Positions 46,432 through 55,706 of a stretch of 64,000 nucleotides of DNA are shown here, piece after piece. A program made the position numbers and the translations under genes. The notes below the pieces were generated by a model that did no database searches, was not told the DNA's origin, and saw only the letters and a list, made by a program, of their open reading frames with translations. The stretch comes from Methanohalophilus sp. (GTDB taxonomy: Archaea; Halobacteriota; Methanosarcinia; Methanosarcinales; Methanosarcinaceae). Within the stretch, counting starts at the first letter, position 1, and every line of letters starts with the position of its first letter. The stretch lies in NCBI RefSeq assembly GCF_030156785.1, contig NZ_JASGLW010000011.1, positions 1-64,000 on the forward strand. The letters run 5' to 3'.

Positions 46432-47698
46432 AAATGAATTCAAAGAAAGTGAAACCAGCAAGATTCCAGAAGGTTTTCATCTGATCACCCTTGGAAAATT
46501 AGTTACCTTCCAAAGAGGCTATGATTTACCCAAGAAAAAGCGAAAAAAAGGCAATTATCCCGTTGTAGCTTCTAATGGAATTGTTGATTATCATAATGAA
46601 TTTAGAGTAGAAGGAGCAGGTGTAACAATTGGTAGGAGTGGAAATTTAGGAGAGCCATTATACATAAAACAAGATTATTGGCCATTAAATACTACATTGT
46701 ATGTTAAAAAATTTCACAATTCAGATCCGCTTTTTGTTTATTATTTTTTAAACACATTAGATCTAAAAAAATACAATTCTGGAAGTGCTGTTCCAAGTCT
46801 GAACAGAAACTATATTCATCCTATCAAAATAATCGTTCCTGAAAATATTGAAGAGCAAAAAAAGATATCTTCATTTTTGAGATTATTTGACGACAAAATC
46901 GAACTCAACCGCCGGATGAACACCACCCTCGAACAAATCGCACAAGCAATTTTCAAACACTGGTTTATCGACTTCGAGTTCCCGGATGAGAACGGGCAGC
47001 CCTACCGATCCAGCGGCGGCGAGATGGTGGATTCGGAGCTGGGGGAGATTCCGGCGGGGTGGATGTATAAATCTGCAGAAAGTATTGCTAATGTAGGGAT
47101 AGGAAAAACTCCTCCTAGGAAACAGGCAGAGTTGTTTTCGAAAGATTGTAATGACGTTAGATGGGTTTCTATACGCGACATGGGTGAATCTGGAACATAC
47201 ATGCTCGATACAAGCGAGTATCTTACAGAATCTGCTGTGAATAAGTTTAACGTGCGCGTTGTACCTAATAATACGGTTTTATTAAGTTTTAAACTAACAA
47301 TTGGACGTGTGGTTCTCACAGATGGTGAAATGACTACTAACGAAGCAATTGCTCATTTCAAACTTACCCATGAGCCATATGTTTCAAGTGAGTATCTCTA
47401 CCTTTATCTACGAAATTTTGATTATGAGAGACTTGGAAGTACATCCTCTATCGCCCAAGCTGTTAATTCAAAAACAATAAAATCTATGCCAATCCTTGTT
47501 CCGCAGCGAGAAGTACTTAATGAATTTACTGCTAAGATATCTACTATTTTTGAAATGATAAAGTCCAATCAAAAGGAATCTAGGAATCTTGCTCAAATGC
47601 GTGATGCATTGTTGCCCAAGCTGATTTCAGGAAAATTGCGAGTGAATACTATCGGCAAAAATGGAGGTCAAATATATGAGAATGAAGAGTTTAGTTAA
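46421..47698 (+). CDS. hsdS: Type I restriction-modification specificity subunit
   Basis: 425 residues with two target-recognition domains. TRD1 covers about 20-150, ending in the conserved coiled coil EEQKKISSFLRLFDDKIELN then RRMNTTLEQIAQAIFKHWF. TRD2 begins at LGEIPAGWMYKSAESIANVG and ends with a second helix ending in MRDALLPKLISGKLRV. Each domain reads half of a bipartite DNA site. ATG 46421 is preferred over the earlier in-frame start. The KESETSKIPEGFHLITLGKL opening is a normal HsdS start, so the tag on the preceding gene is a second copy. TRD1 is A/T-rich while the central coiled coil is not, suggesting domain exchange. Confidence 0.92.
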   Translation: MKTKNEFKESETSKIPEGFHLITLGKLVTFQRGYDLPKKKRKKGNYPVVASNGIVDYHNEFRVEGAGVTIGRSGNLGEPLYIKQDYWPLNTTLYVKKFHNSDPLFVYYFLNTLDLKKYNSGSAVPSLNRNYIHPIKIIVPENIEEQKKISSFLRLFDDKIELNRRMNTTLEQIAQAIFKHWFIDFEFPDENGQPYRSSGGEMVDSELGEIPAGWMYKSAESIANVGIGKTPPRKQAELFSKDCNDVRWVSIRDMGESGTYMLDTSEYLTESAVNKFNVRVVPNNTVLLSFKLTIGRVVLTDGEMTTNEAIAHFKLTHEPYVSSEYLYLYLRNFDYERLGSTSSIAQAVNSKTIKSMPILVPQREVLNEFTAKISTIFEMIKSNQKESRNLAQMRDALLPKLISGKLRVNTIGKNGGQIYENEEFS

Positions 47699-49373
47699 TT
47701 ACTTAGAACAGCAGCAAAAGCCCCTAATTTCTTCAGAAGATTCACTCAAAGCTTGGTACAGTCAAGATGATTCTTTAAATTTTCTCCTTAACTCAACGGA
47801 TGACGATGTTCCGGTCTACATATGTGGGAAAAATTATTTTCTTTATTCACTCATTGTTCCATCGGACAAATTGAAAAAGGGTTATGTAGAAGATTTGCTT
47901 GGATGGAATTTCAATGCAGACAGTGGTTACGGTTATGGATACTCTTTTTCAAAAAACGAGCCAGTTCCTTTTCTTAGCGATCCAATGGAAAATACTGGTT
48001 CAAAAGTATTAGATGGCAGCTTACCTTTATTTTTCTTACGTTATTTCTATGGTTATAAGGATCATGAAAGTTATGTTGAAATTAACCAGAAAATCAGCCA
48101 TGTGCTTGATATCCATTGGGTTGAGGAAAAACATGCTTGGTGCAAACTGAATAAGTTAGGAGAGATCATACCGATTGTAAATTGGATAGAACAAGATGAT
48201 CTTACTTTGTGCACCCTTCGCAAAGAAGAGCTTGACTTTTACTTATTTTTAGCCAATGCCTGCTTAATTAGAGTGTTTGATGTCTCCCGATCATTAGATT
48301 GGACGTCTGGTAGTGAACTTGAAAAATCATTCATGGATGAAGAAAACGAGATATATGCGCATCATACGCTAATAGGAGATCCCAATAACCCTACGGCAAG
48401 TATTCTTCGTGGTTTTCAAATCATCCGCTGTAAGAAGCCCCGTGAAAAAATGATATTAAGACTGAAAGGCAAAGAACCTCGCAAATACGTCAGATTCATT
48501 ATATGGGACTGGAAGCATAAGAAAGAACAAGAATGGACGTCTGATCCAGAACAGATCGGAAACTATTTTGTAGAGTCTAATTATCCTTTCGGAACATCAC
48601 CAGCCTTTTTCAAGCCAGATGTCCTATCAAAATATCGCCAAAACCCTTCACGTTATAAAATACATGATCGATGGATTGAGTGCAAAGGTGCTTGGTCCTT
48701 GCGATATGATATCAATGAAGAAGGACAGATTCATGTTTACATCTGCGATTTAAGCTACCTTCCATATGAGGAACAGCTATATTGGAGATCTTTTAATGAG
48801 CCCCCTAAAGCTGGCATCTCTTCACGTTCTTTCAAGACTGATTTTGAAGGACAGTGCGATCCTTCTTACGATCCCTTACACTCTCTAAAAGATACTCTTA
48901 CTCAGTTTCCACAGAACGATGAAAAAGGGAATCCATGCTCCATATGGAAAATACCACAAGTTTCAGAAACCTGTGATTTAACATTCTTAGGATATGTCGT
49001 AACCGACTCACGTAAAGAATGGGAAGATCAAATCCTAGTACTTGCTAAAATTATTGTTGAAGGGTTAAATAAATCATATATTAATGAACTTGCTGAAGCA
49101 AAACGCTGTCGTGATAAGAACCTTGGTTCCATTAAGCAACTTGGGCGAATACTAGAATGTGTTTCTCTTTCTCCAGAAGATATTAAGATAACAATTGATC
49201 CTCTTAATGAACTTTGGCGTCTTCGTTCTGCTATTGTTGCACATGCTGGTGGTGATCCACCAAAGGAAAAACTTAGTATACATTTTAAGAAGTTGCTCAC
49301 TGATTGTGACTCTGCAATGCAGAAGCTAGCTGAATTGGTTAAAACAGGAACCTTGTTGCAAAAGGGTGACTGA
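47676..49373 (+). CDS. Unrecognised 565-residue protein with a C-terminal HEPN-like motif, in the restriction island
   Basis: I recognise no full-length family. The start at 47676 is set by GGAGG 8 bases upstream and overlaps hsdS. The N-terminus is soluble and aromatic-rich (YICGKNYFLYSLIVPSDKLK, GWNFNADSGYGYGYSF); the centre is beta-rich (RFIIWDWKHKKEQEWT; DRWIECKGAWSLRYD). The last about 60 residues read ELWRLRSAIVAHAGGDPP, an R-x5-H pattern (R517, H523) like the active site of HEPN ribonucleases, flanked by helices. A toxin-like effector or accessory of the hsd system is possible, but this is inference from position and one motif. Confidence 0.6.
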   Translation: MRMKSLVNYLEQQQKPLISSEDSLKAWYSQDDSLNFLLNSTDDDVPVYICGKNYFLYSLIVPSDKLKKGYVEDLLGWNFNADSGYGYGYSFSKNEPVPFLSDPMENTGSKVLDGSLPLFFLRYFYGYKDHESYVEINQKISHVLDIHWVEEKHAWCKLNKLGEIIPIVNWIEQDDLTLCTLRKEELDFYLFLANACLIRVFDVSRSLDWTSGSELEKSFMDEENEIYAHHTLIGDPNNPTASILRGFQIIRCKKPREKMILRLKGKEPRKYVRFIIWDWKHKKEQEWTSDPEQIGNYFVESNYPFGTSPAFFKPDVLSKYRQNPSRYKIHDRWIECKGAWSLRYDINEEGQIHVYICDLSYLPYEEQLYWRSFNEPPKAGISSRSFKTDFEGQCDPSYDPLHSLKDTLTQFPQNDEKGNPCSIWKIPQVSETCDLTFLGYVVTDSRKEWEDQILVLAKIIVEGLNKSYINELAEAKRCRDKNLGSIKQLGRILECVSLSPEDIKITIDPLNELWRLRSAIVAHAGGDPPKEKLSIHFKKLLTDCDSAMQKLAELVKTGTLLQKGD

Positions 49374-49391
49374 GATTAAGACAATTATCAT

Positions 49392-49404
49392 TAATTATAT
49401 AAGT
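49392..49404 (+). promoter_or_regulatory. Candidate TATA box of hicB
   Basis: TTAATTATATAAG about 100 bases before hicB and about 30 bases upstream of the first 34-bp repeat, placing the repeat near the expected transcription start, where a repressor could act. Confidence 0.4.
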
Positions 49405-49432
49405 GAAAAATAATAGTCCTATTTTGGAAAAT

Positions 49433-49466
49433 TACCAAAAACTACCAATTTCTACCAGATTGGTAG
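49433..49466. repeat. 34-bp direct repeat, copy 1, containing an inverted repeat
   Basis: Starts TACCAAAAACTACCAATTTC and ends GATTGGTAG. Within it CTACCAAT and ATTGGTAG form an inverted repeat around a 9-base centre. A second copy with a single A/G difference lies at 50010-50043, on the other side of the hicBA genes. Confidence 0.9.
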
Positions 49467-49505
49467 TAATCACATTTAATATAACAGAAACACTGATGGA
49501 TAACT

Positions 49506-49712
49506 ATGCAATACACAGTGGTTCTTGAGGTTGCAGAAGAGGGCGGATACACTGCACGCTGTCTGGAACTTCCGGCGGCCATAAGTGAAGGCGACACAAA
49601 AGAAGAAGCCCTTGAGAACATTCGGGAAGCCATAGAACTGGTGCTTGAAGTCACACAGGAACAGGCCAGGGTACTTGGCGAAATTGCAAAGGTTGATGTT
49701 GCAAGTGTCTGA
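49506..49712 (+). CDS. hicB: HicB-family antitoxin
   Basis: 68 residues. UPF0150/HicB fold with YTVVLEVAEEGGYTARCLEL, AAISEGDTKEEALENIREAI and ELVLEVTQ. It lacks a C-terminal DNA-binding domain, as many short HicB proteins do. In intact pairs HicB binds and neutralises the HicA mRNA interferase and represses the operon. Here the partner gene overlaps by 17 bases but is frameshifted. The inverted repeat upstream could be the operator. Confidence 0.85.
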   Translation: MQYTVVLEVAEEGGYTARCLELPAAISEGDTKEEALENIREAIELVLEVTQEQARVLGEIAKVDVASV

Positions 49713-49924
49713 ACTGCCAGTAATCTCCGGTCAGAAAGCCATCACAGCCCTGGTGAAACTGGGCTTTGTAGTTGTCAGGCAGAAAAGGCAGTCACGTTTT
49801 TTTACAACGCGGGAGTGATACAGTAACCGTGCCCTTGCATGATCCCCTTAAAAAAGGGACTCTAAAAAGCATCCTCAGACAGGCAAATGTTGAGCCTGAG
49901 GAATTATTGGGATTTCTGAAATAA
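49696..49924 (+). pseudogene. hicA: HicA-family toxin gene with a one-base frameshift
   Basis: The frame from ATG 49696 reads ELPVISGQKAITALVKLGFV then VVRQK and is diverted to a TGA after TTRE. In the next frame HicA continues: GSHVFLQRGSDTVTVPLHDP, LKKGTLKSILRQANVEPEEL, LGFLK. The catalytic GSH is in the second part. One extra A in the AAAA run at about 49784-49787 explains it. The toxin is inactive as read, unless the base is a sequencing error or is bypassed by slippage. Confidence 0.85.
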
Positions 49925-50009
49925 TGAGATGGGATTTTTAAGTAGACTAAGATGTCAAAAAGCGGTTGAATTGCACATCAAAGTTCTTGTTGTATGCAAT
50001 AGCCATAAC

Positions 50010-50043
50010 TACCAAAAACTACCAATTTCTACCGGATTGGTAG
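50010..50043. repeat. 34-bp direct repeat, copy 2
   Basis: Same orientation and sequence as 49433-49466 except one base (G for A at the 25th position). It retains the CTACCAAT/ATTGGTAG inverted repeat. It closes a segment of about 610 bases that carries hicB and hicA. Confidence 0.9.
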
Positions 50044-50076
50044 ATATTGCCACACTATCTCTGTGAACTCCGGGCC

Positions 50077-50126
50077 CTGCGCGTATTGCAGGCGCAGCAG
50101 ACATCCACCTTCTGCGGTGATGGATG
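50077..50126 (+). other. Two adjacent potential hairpins in the intergenic region
   Basis: CTGCGC/GCGCAG (50077-50097) and CATCCA/TGGATG with inner CACC/GGTG (50102-50126). This G/C-rich stretch stands out from its A/T-rich surroundings. It could be a structured RNA or a recombination remnant. 49925-50264 holds no protein gene. Confidence 0.3.
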
Positions 50127-50264
50127 CCCTCTGTGGTTACATTTGTTCACATTCTTGTTTTTCACATAGATCTGGAGAGTCAAAGAAAATCCCCGATAAA
50201 TAAAAGACTTTTAATAGATGTAAAAATACTATTTCCTACAACTGCACATGTAAAGGTAATCAAC

Positions 50265-50471
50265 ATGAGTGAAAAGAAAACACATGGTGTACCCGCATTA
50301 TTATCATTTTTTATGCCGGGCTTAGGGCAAATCATAAAGGGGGAAATTTTCAAGGCCATAGGCATATGGATAGGACTGGCTACTGGTTACTTGCTAAGCT
50401 TCGTACTTATAGGATTTATACTCGTCCCCATTATCTGGCTATGGCAGATATATGATGCCTACAACAACTGA
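50265..50471 (+). CDS. Small TM2-like membrane protein
   Basis: 68 residues from ATG 50265. MSEKKTHGVPALLSFFMPGL then GQIIKGEIFKAIGIWIGLA, followed by a second hydrophobic segment (LLSFVLIGFILVPIIWLWQI) ending in YDAYNN. The PGLGQ turn between helices and the terminal aromatic-Asp-Ala-Tyr are typical of TM2/DUF5683-type small membrane proteins. The role is unknown. Placed directly upstream of hsdR, which begins 42 bases after its stop. Confidence 0.7.
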   Translation: MSEKKTHGVPALLSFFMPGLGQIIKGEIFKAIGIWIGLATGYLLSFVLIGFILVPIIWLWQIYDAYNN

Positions 50472-50512
50472 ATTGAGGAAAACTGCCCCTTTAGCACTTT
50501 AAAGGAATACCT

Positions 50513-53500
50513 ATGACTTCTATAATCCCCGAATCCGAAGTAGAGGAAGCCGCCCTCGACATACTCATATCCGATCTGGGTTATGGATACCGCTACGGTC
50601 CCGATATAGCCCCGGACATGCCGGATGCTGAAAGGGAAGGCTACGGGGATGTTGTGCTTATTGGCCGCCTCCGGGAAGCCATAGATGCTCTAAACCCTAA
50701 CATTCCCGAAAGTGCCAGGGATGAAGCCCTCAAAAAAGTTCTCAGGGAGGAAAGTCAGGACCTTGTGCATAGCAACCGTGCATTCCATAGAATGCTGGTA
50801 AACGGCGTTGATATCGAATATCAGGGAGTGGACGGGGAAACGGTTTATGACAAAATCTGGCTTTTTGATTTTGATGAACCTGAGAACAACGACTTCCTTG
50901 CGGTAAACCAGTTTACGGTCATTGAAGACAGGAACGAACGCAGACCCGATGTTATCCTTTTTGTAAATGGGCTCCCCCTTGTAGTTATCGAACTCAAAAG
51001 ACCCGATAATGCCAATGAATTCGAGGACAATGAGACAATAGACAACGCCTTCAACCAGCTTCAGACCTACAAAAAAGAAATACCCTCCCTTTTCAGATAC
51101 AATGCCTTCCTTGTGATCAGTGATGGGCAGGATGCCCGCGCCGGCAGCCTGACTGCCAGCAGCGAATGGTTTGTCCCGTGGAAAACCATCGAGGGGGAAA
51201 AATAGCCGAATTCACGATTCCTCCCATTGAAGTTCTTCTCAAGGGTATGTGCAACAAAAAAGTCCTTCTCGATATTATACGCAACTTCATCGTTTTTGAG
51301 GACAATCATGGTTCCATAACCAAAAAGCTTGCAAGATACCACCAATACCACGCTGTCAACAAAGCCGTAGAAAAAACAAAGCTTGCATCCCATCCCGACG
51401 GAGACCGAAGATGTGGTGTCATCTGGCACACACAAGGCTCTGGAAAAAGCCTCTCCATGGTTTTTTATTCGGGAAAACTTGTACTTGAACTCGACAATCC
51501 TACCATAGTGGTAATTACTGACCGAAACGATCTTGATGGTCAGCTCTTTGAGAACTTTGCAAGATGTAAGGATCTTCTCCGCCAGCAGCCAGTTCAGGCA
51601 GAATCAAGGGCAAATTTAAGGGAACTTCTCTCCGTCGCATCCGGCGGAATTGTTTTCACAACCATACAAAAATTCCTCCCCGGGGAAGACGAAGACAGGT
51701 ATCCGATCCTTTCTGAAAGAAGAAACATTGTTGTCATAGCCGACGAGGCTCACAGGAGCCAGTACGGGTTTGATGCGAAGATCACACAGAAGAAAGACAC
51801 TGCTCAGATAAACTATGGTTTTGCACAGCACATGAGGGATGCCCTCCCAAACGCCTCTTTCATTGGTTTTACAGGGACCCCGGTCGAACTGGATGACAGA
51901 AATACTCCAGCGGTTTTTGGAGATTATATTGATATCTACGACATTGAACAGGCAGTCCGTGATAAAGTAACTGTCCCCATCTACTATGAGAGCCGCCTCT
52001 CAAAGCTGGAAATTGCAGATGAAGTCCGTGAAACTCTTGATGCGGAATTTTACGGGATAACCGAAGGTCGTGCAGAATACGAAACCGAATCGCTGAAATC
52101 AAAATGGTCAAGACTTGAGGCAGTGGTTGGAAGCGAAGATAACCTGAAAAAACTTGCAGTGGACATAGTAAACCATTTTGAGAAGAGACTGGAAGACGGA
52201 ATGGAAGGAAAAGCCATGATAGTCTGCATGAGCAGACGAGTATGTGCAGACCTGTACAATGAAATAATCAAACTGAGACCTCAGTGGCATGATAAAGATG
52301 ATCTGAAAGGTCAAATAAAAGTAATTATTACCGGCAGTGCAGCAGATGATAAATCTCTGCAACCTCACATAAGGAGCAAACAACGCAGGCTCAAAATAAG
52401 AGATCGAATGCAAGACCCCAGTGATCCCCTAAAACTCGTCATCGTCTGTGACATGTGGCTTACAGGTTTTGATGCACCATGCCTGCACACAATGTACTTC
52501 ATAAAATGGCTCACAGGACATAACCTAATGCAGGCAATTGCACGTGTGAACAGGGTATTTGGAGATAAACCCGGAGGTCTTATTGTAGATTATGTAGGAC
52601 TACTGTACGACCTAAAACGTGCCATGGCAACCTATACTGATAGTGGAGGACGTGGCAGTCCAACAAACTACAAAGAAGAAGCCGTAAAAATCATGATGGA
52701 AAAGTACGAAATCGTACGTGACATGTTCTATGGCTTTGATTACTTGCGCATTTTTTCAGTCCCACCCAGGGAAAAACTTCAAGTTGTAAGGGAGGGTGCG
52801 GATTTCATTCTTTCAAAAGGAAGTACAGAAGAGGAAAGGACTCGTGAGAAAAAACGATTTATTCAGCATGTAACCGAACTATCAAAAGCCTTTGCACTAT
52901 CCGCCCCACACTATGAAGCTGATAAAATAAGAGATGAAGTCGGATATTTCCAGTCTGTACGGGCAATTCTTGTAAAAATAGAAAGGAAATCCGGAAAATC
53001 AAAACAGGAAATCAACTCCGCAATAAAACACCTTGTATCAAAATCAATTGTAACAGATGAGATTATAGACATCTTTGACGCTGCTGGACTCAAAAAACCT
53101 AATATATCGATTCTTTCAGAAGACTTCCTTACCGAAGTCCGGGACCTCCCCCAGAAAAATCTGGCCTATGAAGTACTAAAGAAACTCCTTAATGACGAGA
53201 TCAGAACAAGATCAAAAAAGAATCTCATCCAGAGCAGATCTTTTGCTGAAATGCTTGAAAAATCAATTAATAAATACAAAAGCAGGAGTATCGACACAGT
53301 ACAGATAATCGAAGAATTAATCGAGCTTGCCAGAAAGATGAAGGAAGCGGATAGGAGGGGAGAGGATCTGGGTCTCAATGAAAAAGAAATTGCATTCTAT
53401 GATGCCCTTGCTGCTAATGAAAGTGCAATTGATGTTCTTGGTGACAGGACATTGAAACTGATGGCTACAGAACTTGTAGATCTCATAAGACAAAATGCGA

Positions 53501-53667
53501 CAATCGACTGGACCCTCAGGAAAAATATTCAGGCAAAAATGAGAGCCAGTGTAAAAAGATTATTGAATAAATATGGCTATCCTCCTGACATGCGAAAGCT
53601 CGCAACCCAAAACATTATAAAACAGGCAGAAATGATCTGCAAAGATGTTGCTGTTGGCTCTGCATGA
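50513..53667 (+). pseudogene. hsdR: Type I restriction endonuclease subunit with a one-base frameshift
   Basis: The first part (50513-51205) has the nuclease core RPDVILFVNGLPLVVIELKR and stops at TAG after KTIEGEK. The second part, in another frame up to 53667, resumes with [20 protein letters not shown] and carries the helicase motor: Walker [36 protein letters not shown] and [12 protein letters not shown]. One missing base in the GGGGGAAAAA run at about 51193-51202 restores EGEKIAEFT. Both parts are otherwise intact (about 1050 residues in all). As read, cleavage activity would be lost while methylation remains possible. Confidence 0.88.
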
Positions 53668-53717
53668 AATGAAAGATTGGAGTAACACAATAGCGAACTT
53701 TTAGCAATATAAGATAC

Positions 53718-55706
53718 TCAAATTATTCCACCCCAATATTTCGCAACATAGTTGATTATTGCACCTACTGTAAATGCAAGGACAATTGTAAACGTTGATA
53801 TTGCTACTGTATCCCTGCTTCCAAGCTCATGTTTAAGTATTGCAATTGTTGCAACACATGGCATATAGATAGTTGTTATGACCGCAAACACATACATCTG
53901 CAAAGGTGTCATGATAAGCAGGAAATTTGCAGTTCCCGCAAGTACTGCAAGGATTTCAAGAGCCATTTCTTTTCGCAATATTCCAAAAACAAGAGCTGTA
54001 GCTGCAAACGCAGGAAGCCCCAGAAGTCCTACTGATACCGGGGATACAAAATCATCAAACGTATCCAGAACACCCGTAACTTCAAGTGCGCCCAGTATAG
54101 CACTTCCTACAATCAAAAGGGGGAATGCAACATAGATGAATTCGCTAATTCGTATCCATGTTTTTTTCAGGGTCGCTACAGCGTCGGGTTTTCTCAATGG
54201 ACTGATTTCCATAATTAAACCGGAGTGTTCTCCCGGAAGAGCCCTCCCCAGCATCCAGCCAACTGAAAGTATGATGACTGTCTCAAGAACGTAAATGGAC
54301 ACCGCCGCCCAGAATCCTACAAAAGTTCCTACAAGGCCCAGAATAATAACTGTACGGGCAGAGCAGGGAATTAAGGAAATAAGTAATGAAGCAATCCTGC
54401 GCTCCCTCATTGTATTAAGAGATCGTGTGGCCATTATTGCCGGAACACTGCAACCAAATCCCAATACAAGAGGTATCACAGAACGTCCGTGCAATCCAAG
54501 ATAATGGGTTAAATGGTCCACGATATAAGATGCACGGCTAAGATAACCCGAATCCTCAAAAAGAGAGAGGATTATATAGAAAATTCCAATGTAGGGTATT
54601 GCAATTGCAAAACCTGCTTCGATACCTATAAGGGAATAAATCACAACGTTGCGAATAACAGGATTGGAATCTGCCATCATCAATCGTACAGGTTCAATCA
54701 AATATGTTTCAAAAAGATATACAATGCCTTCTTCAAGGAAACCCCCTCCACGGAACACAACAAAGAAAGTCAAAAGCAAAGCCATAACAAGACCAAATAT
54801 TCCAACATATTCAGATGTCAATATCGAATCGATACGACATTTAAGCTTACTTTCCACTTCATGCTGGGAAGCAACAATCCGGGCAATCTGCCCTGCCTCA
54901 CCATAAAGATCCCTTGCAATTGTATCTGAAACAGGTATACCATGCACCTGCTCAATTTTTTTTGCGATAGTGGATGCTTCATTGAAAAGGTATTCAGCTA
55001 CCTTTTTTTCACACATTAGTTCTATAAATTCCACATCACCTTCAAGCGCACGCAGTATTGTAACTTCATCTACATCCGGGAATTTAGCACCAAGATCTTC
55101 AACTGCATATCGTATGTGATTGTCATAGTGAACATGAATTCTGCCGACACTGGATAGAGAAGGATCCACAGCCTTTTTCATAACCTCATCCAGTCCTATC
55201 CCTTTGGTGGCAATTGTGGGAATGACAGGAACACCAAGCAGTTCAGAGAGTTTTTTGGAATCGATTTCAATTCCCATTTCACGGGCAGCATCAACCTGGT
55301 TAAGTGCAACCACTGTGGGTATCCCGAGTTCAAGTACCTGAAGAGTTAAAAACAGGTTGCGCTCCAGACGGGTTGCATCAACCACATTAACAATAACATC
55401 CGGTTTCTCCTTTAACAGATAGCGCTTGGATACTTTCTCGTCTTCAGTTGCCGCACCAAGCGAATAAATACCTGGTAAATCCACGACATTTACTACCCTG
55501 TTGCCTATCTGAACACTACCCTGTGTAATTTCCACAGTTGTACCAGGGTAGTTGGAAACAATCACTCCTATTCCGGTAATCCTTGAGAAAAAAGCACTTT
55601 TCCCTACACTGGGGTTCCCTACAAAAGCAATATTTTTGGAACGGATGTCTATGGGCTGATTTGAAGAAGATGGGCAACAATGTTTAATCAACTTCACCTC
55701 CAGCAT
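53718..55706 (-). CDS. feoB: Ferrous iron transport protein B
   Basis: 662 residues. N-terminal G domain: G1 VGNPSVGKSAFFSRITG, G2 SNYPGTTVEI, G3 VVDLPGIYSLGAA, G4 ALNQVDAAREM. The C-terminal part has about 8-10 membrane segments with the paired GATE motifs (VLGFGCSVPAIMATRS; LISLIPCSARTVIILG) carrying the conserved cysteines. Takes up Fe2+. No separate feoA is present; a FeoA domain is fused to the upstream regulator. Its start overlaps the end of that regulator by 23 bases, so the two are coupled. Confidence 0.94.
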   Translation of the reverse strand: MLEVKLIKHCCPSSSNQPIDIRSKNIAFVGNPSVGKSAFFSRITGIGVIVSNYPGTTVEITQGSVQIGNRVVNVVDLPGIYSLGAATEDEKVSKRYLLKEKPDVIVNVVDATRLERNLFLTLQVLELGIPTVVALNQVDAAREMGIEIDSKKLSELLGVPVIPTIATKGIGLDEVMKKAVDPSLSSVGRIHVHYDNHIRYAVEDLGAKFPDVDEVTILRALEGDVEFIELMCEKKVAEYLFNEASTIAKKIEQVHGIPVSDTIARDLYGEAGQIARIVASQHEVESKLKCRIDSILTSEYVGIFGLVMALLLTFFVVFRGGGFLEEGIVYLFETYLIEPVRLMMADSNPVIRNVVIYSLIGIEAGFAIAIPYIGIFYIILSLFEDSGYLSRASYIVDHLTHYLGLHGRSVIPLVLGFGCSVPAIMATRSLNTMRERRIASLLISLIPCSARTVIILGLVGTFVGFWAAVSIYVLETVIILSVGWMLGRALPGEHSGLIMEISPLRKPDAVATLKKTWIRISEFIYVAFPLLIVGSAILGALEVTGVLDTFDDFVSPVSVGLLGLPAFAATALVFGILRKEMALEILAVLAGTANFLLIMTPLQMYVFAVITTIYMPCVATIAILKHELGSRDTVAISTFTIVLAFTVGAIINYVAKYWGGII

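Noticed and set aside
49433-50043. CRISPR array based on the two 34-bp repeats
   Set aside because: Only two copies, about 540 bases apart, with genes rather than spacers between them and no cas genes nearby.
50513-51205. TAG at the end of the first hsdR part as another pyrrolysine codon
   Set aside because: Homology continues in a different frame, not after the TAG in the same frame, so a frameshift explains it and read-through would give nonsense.
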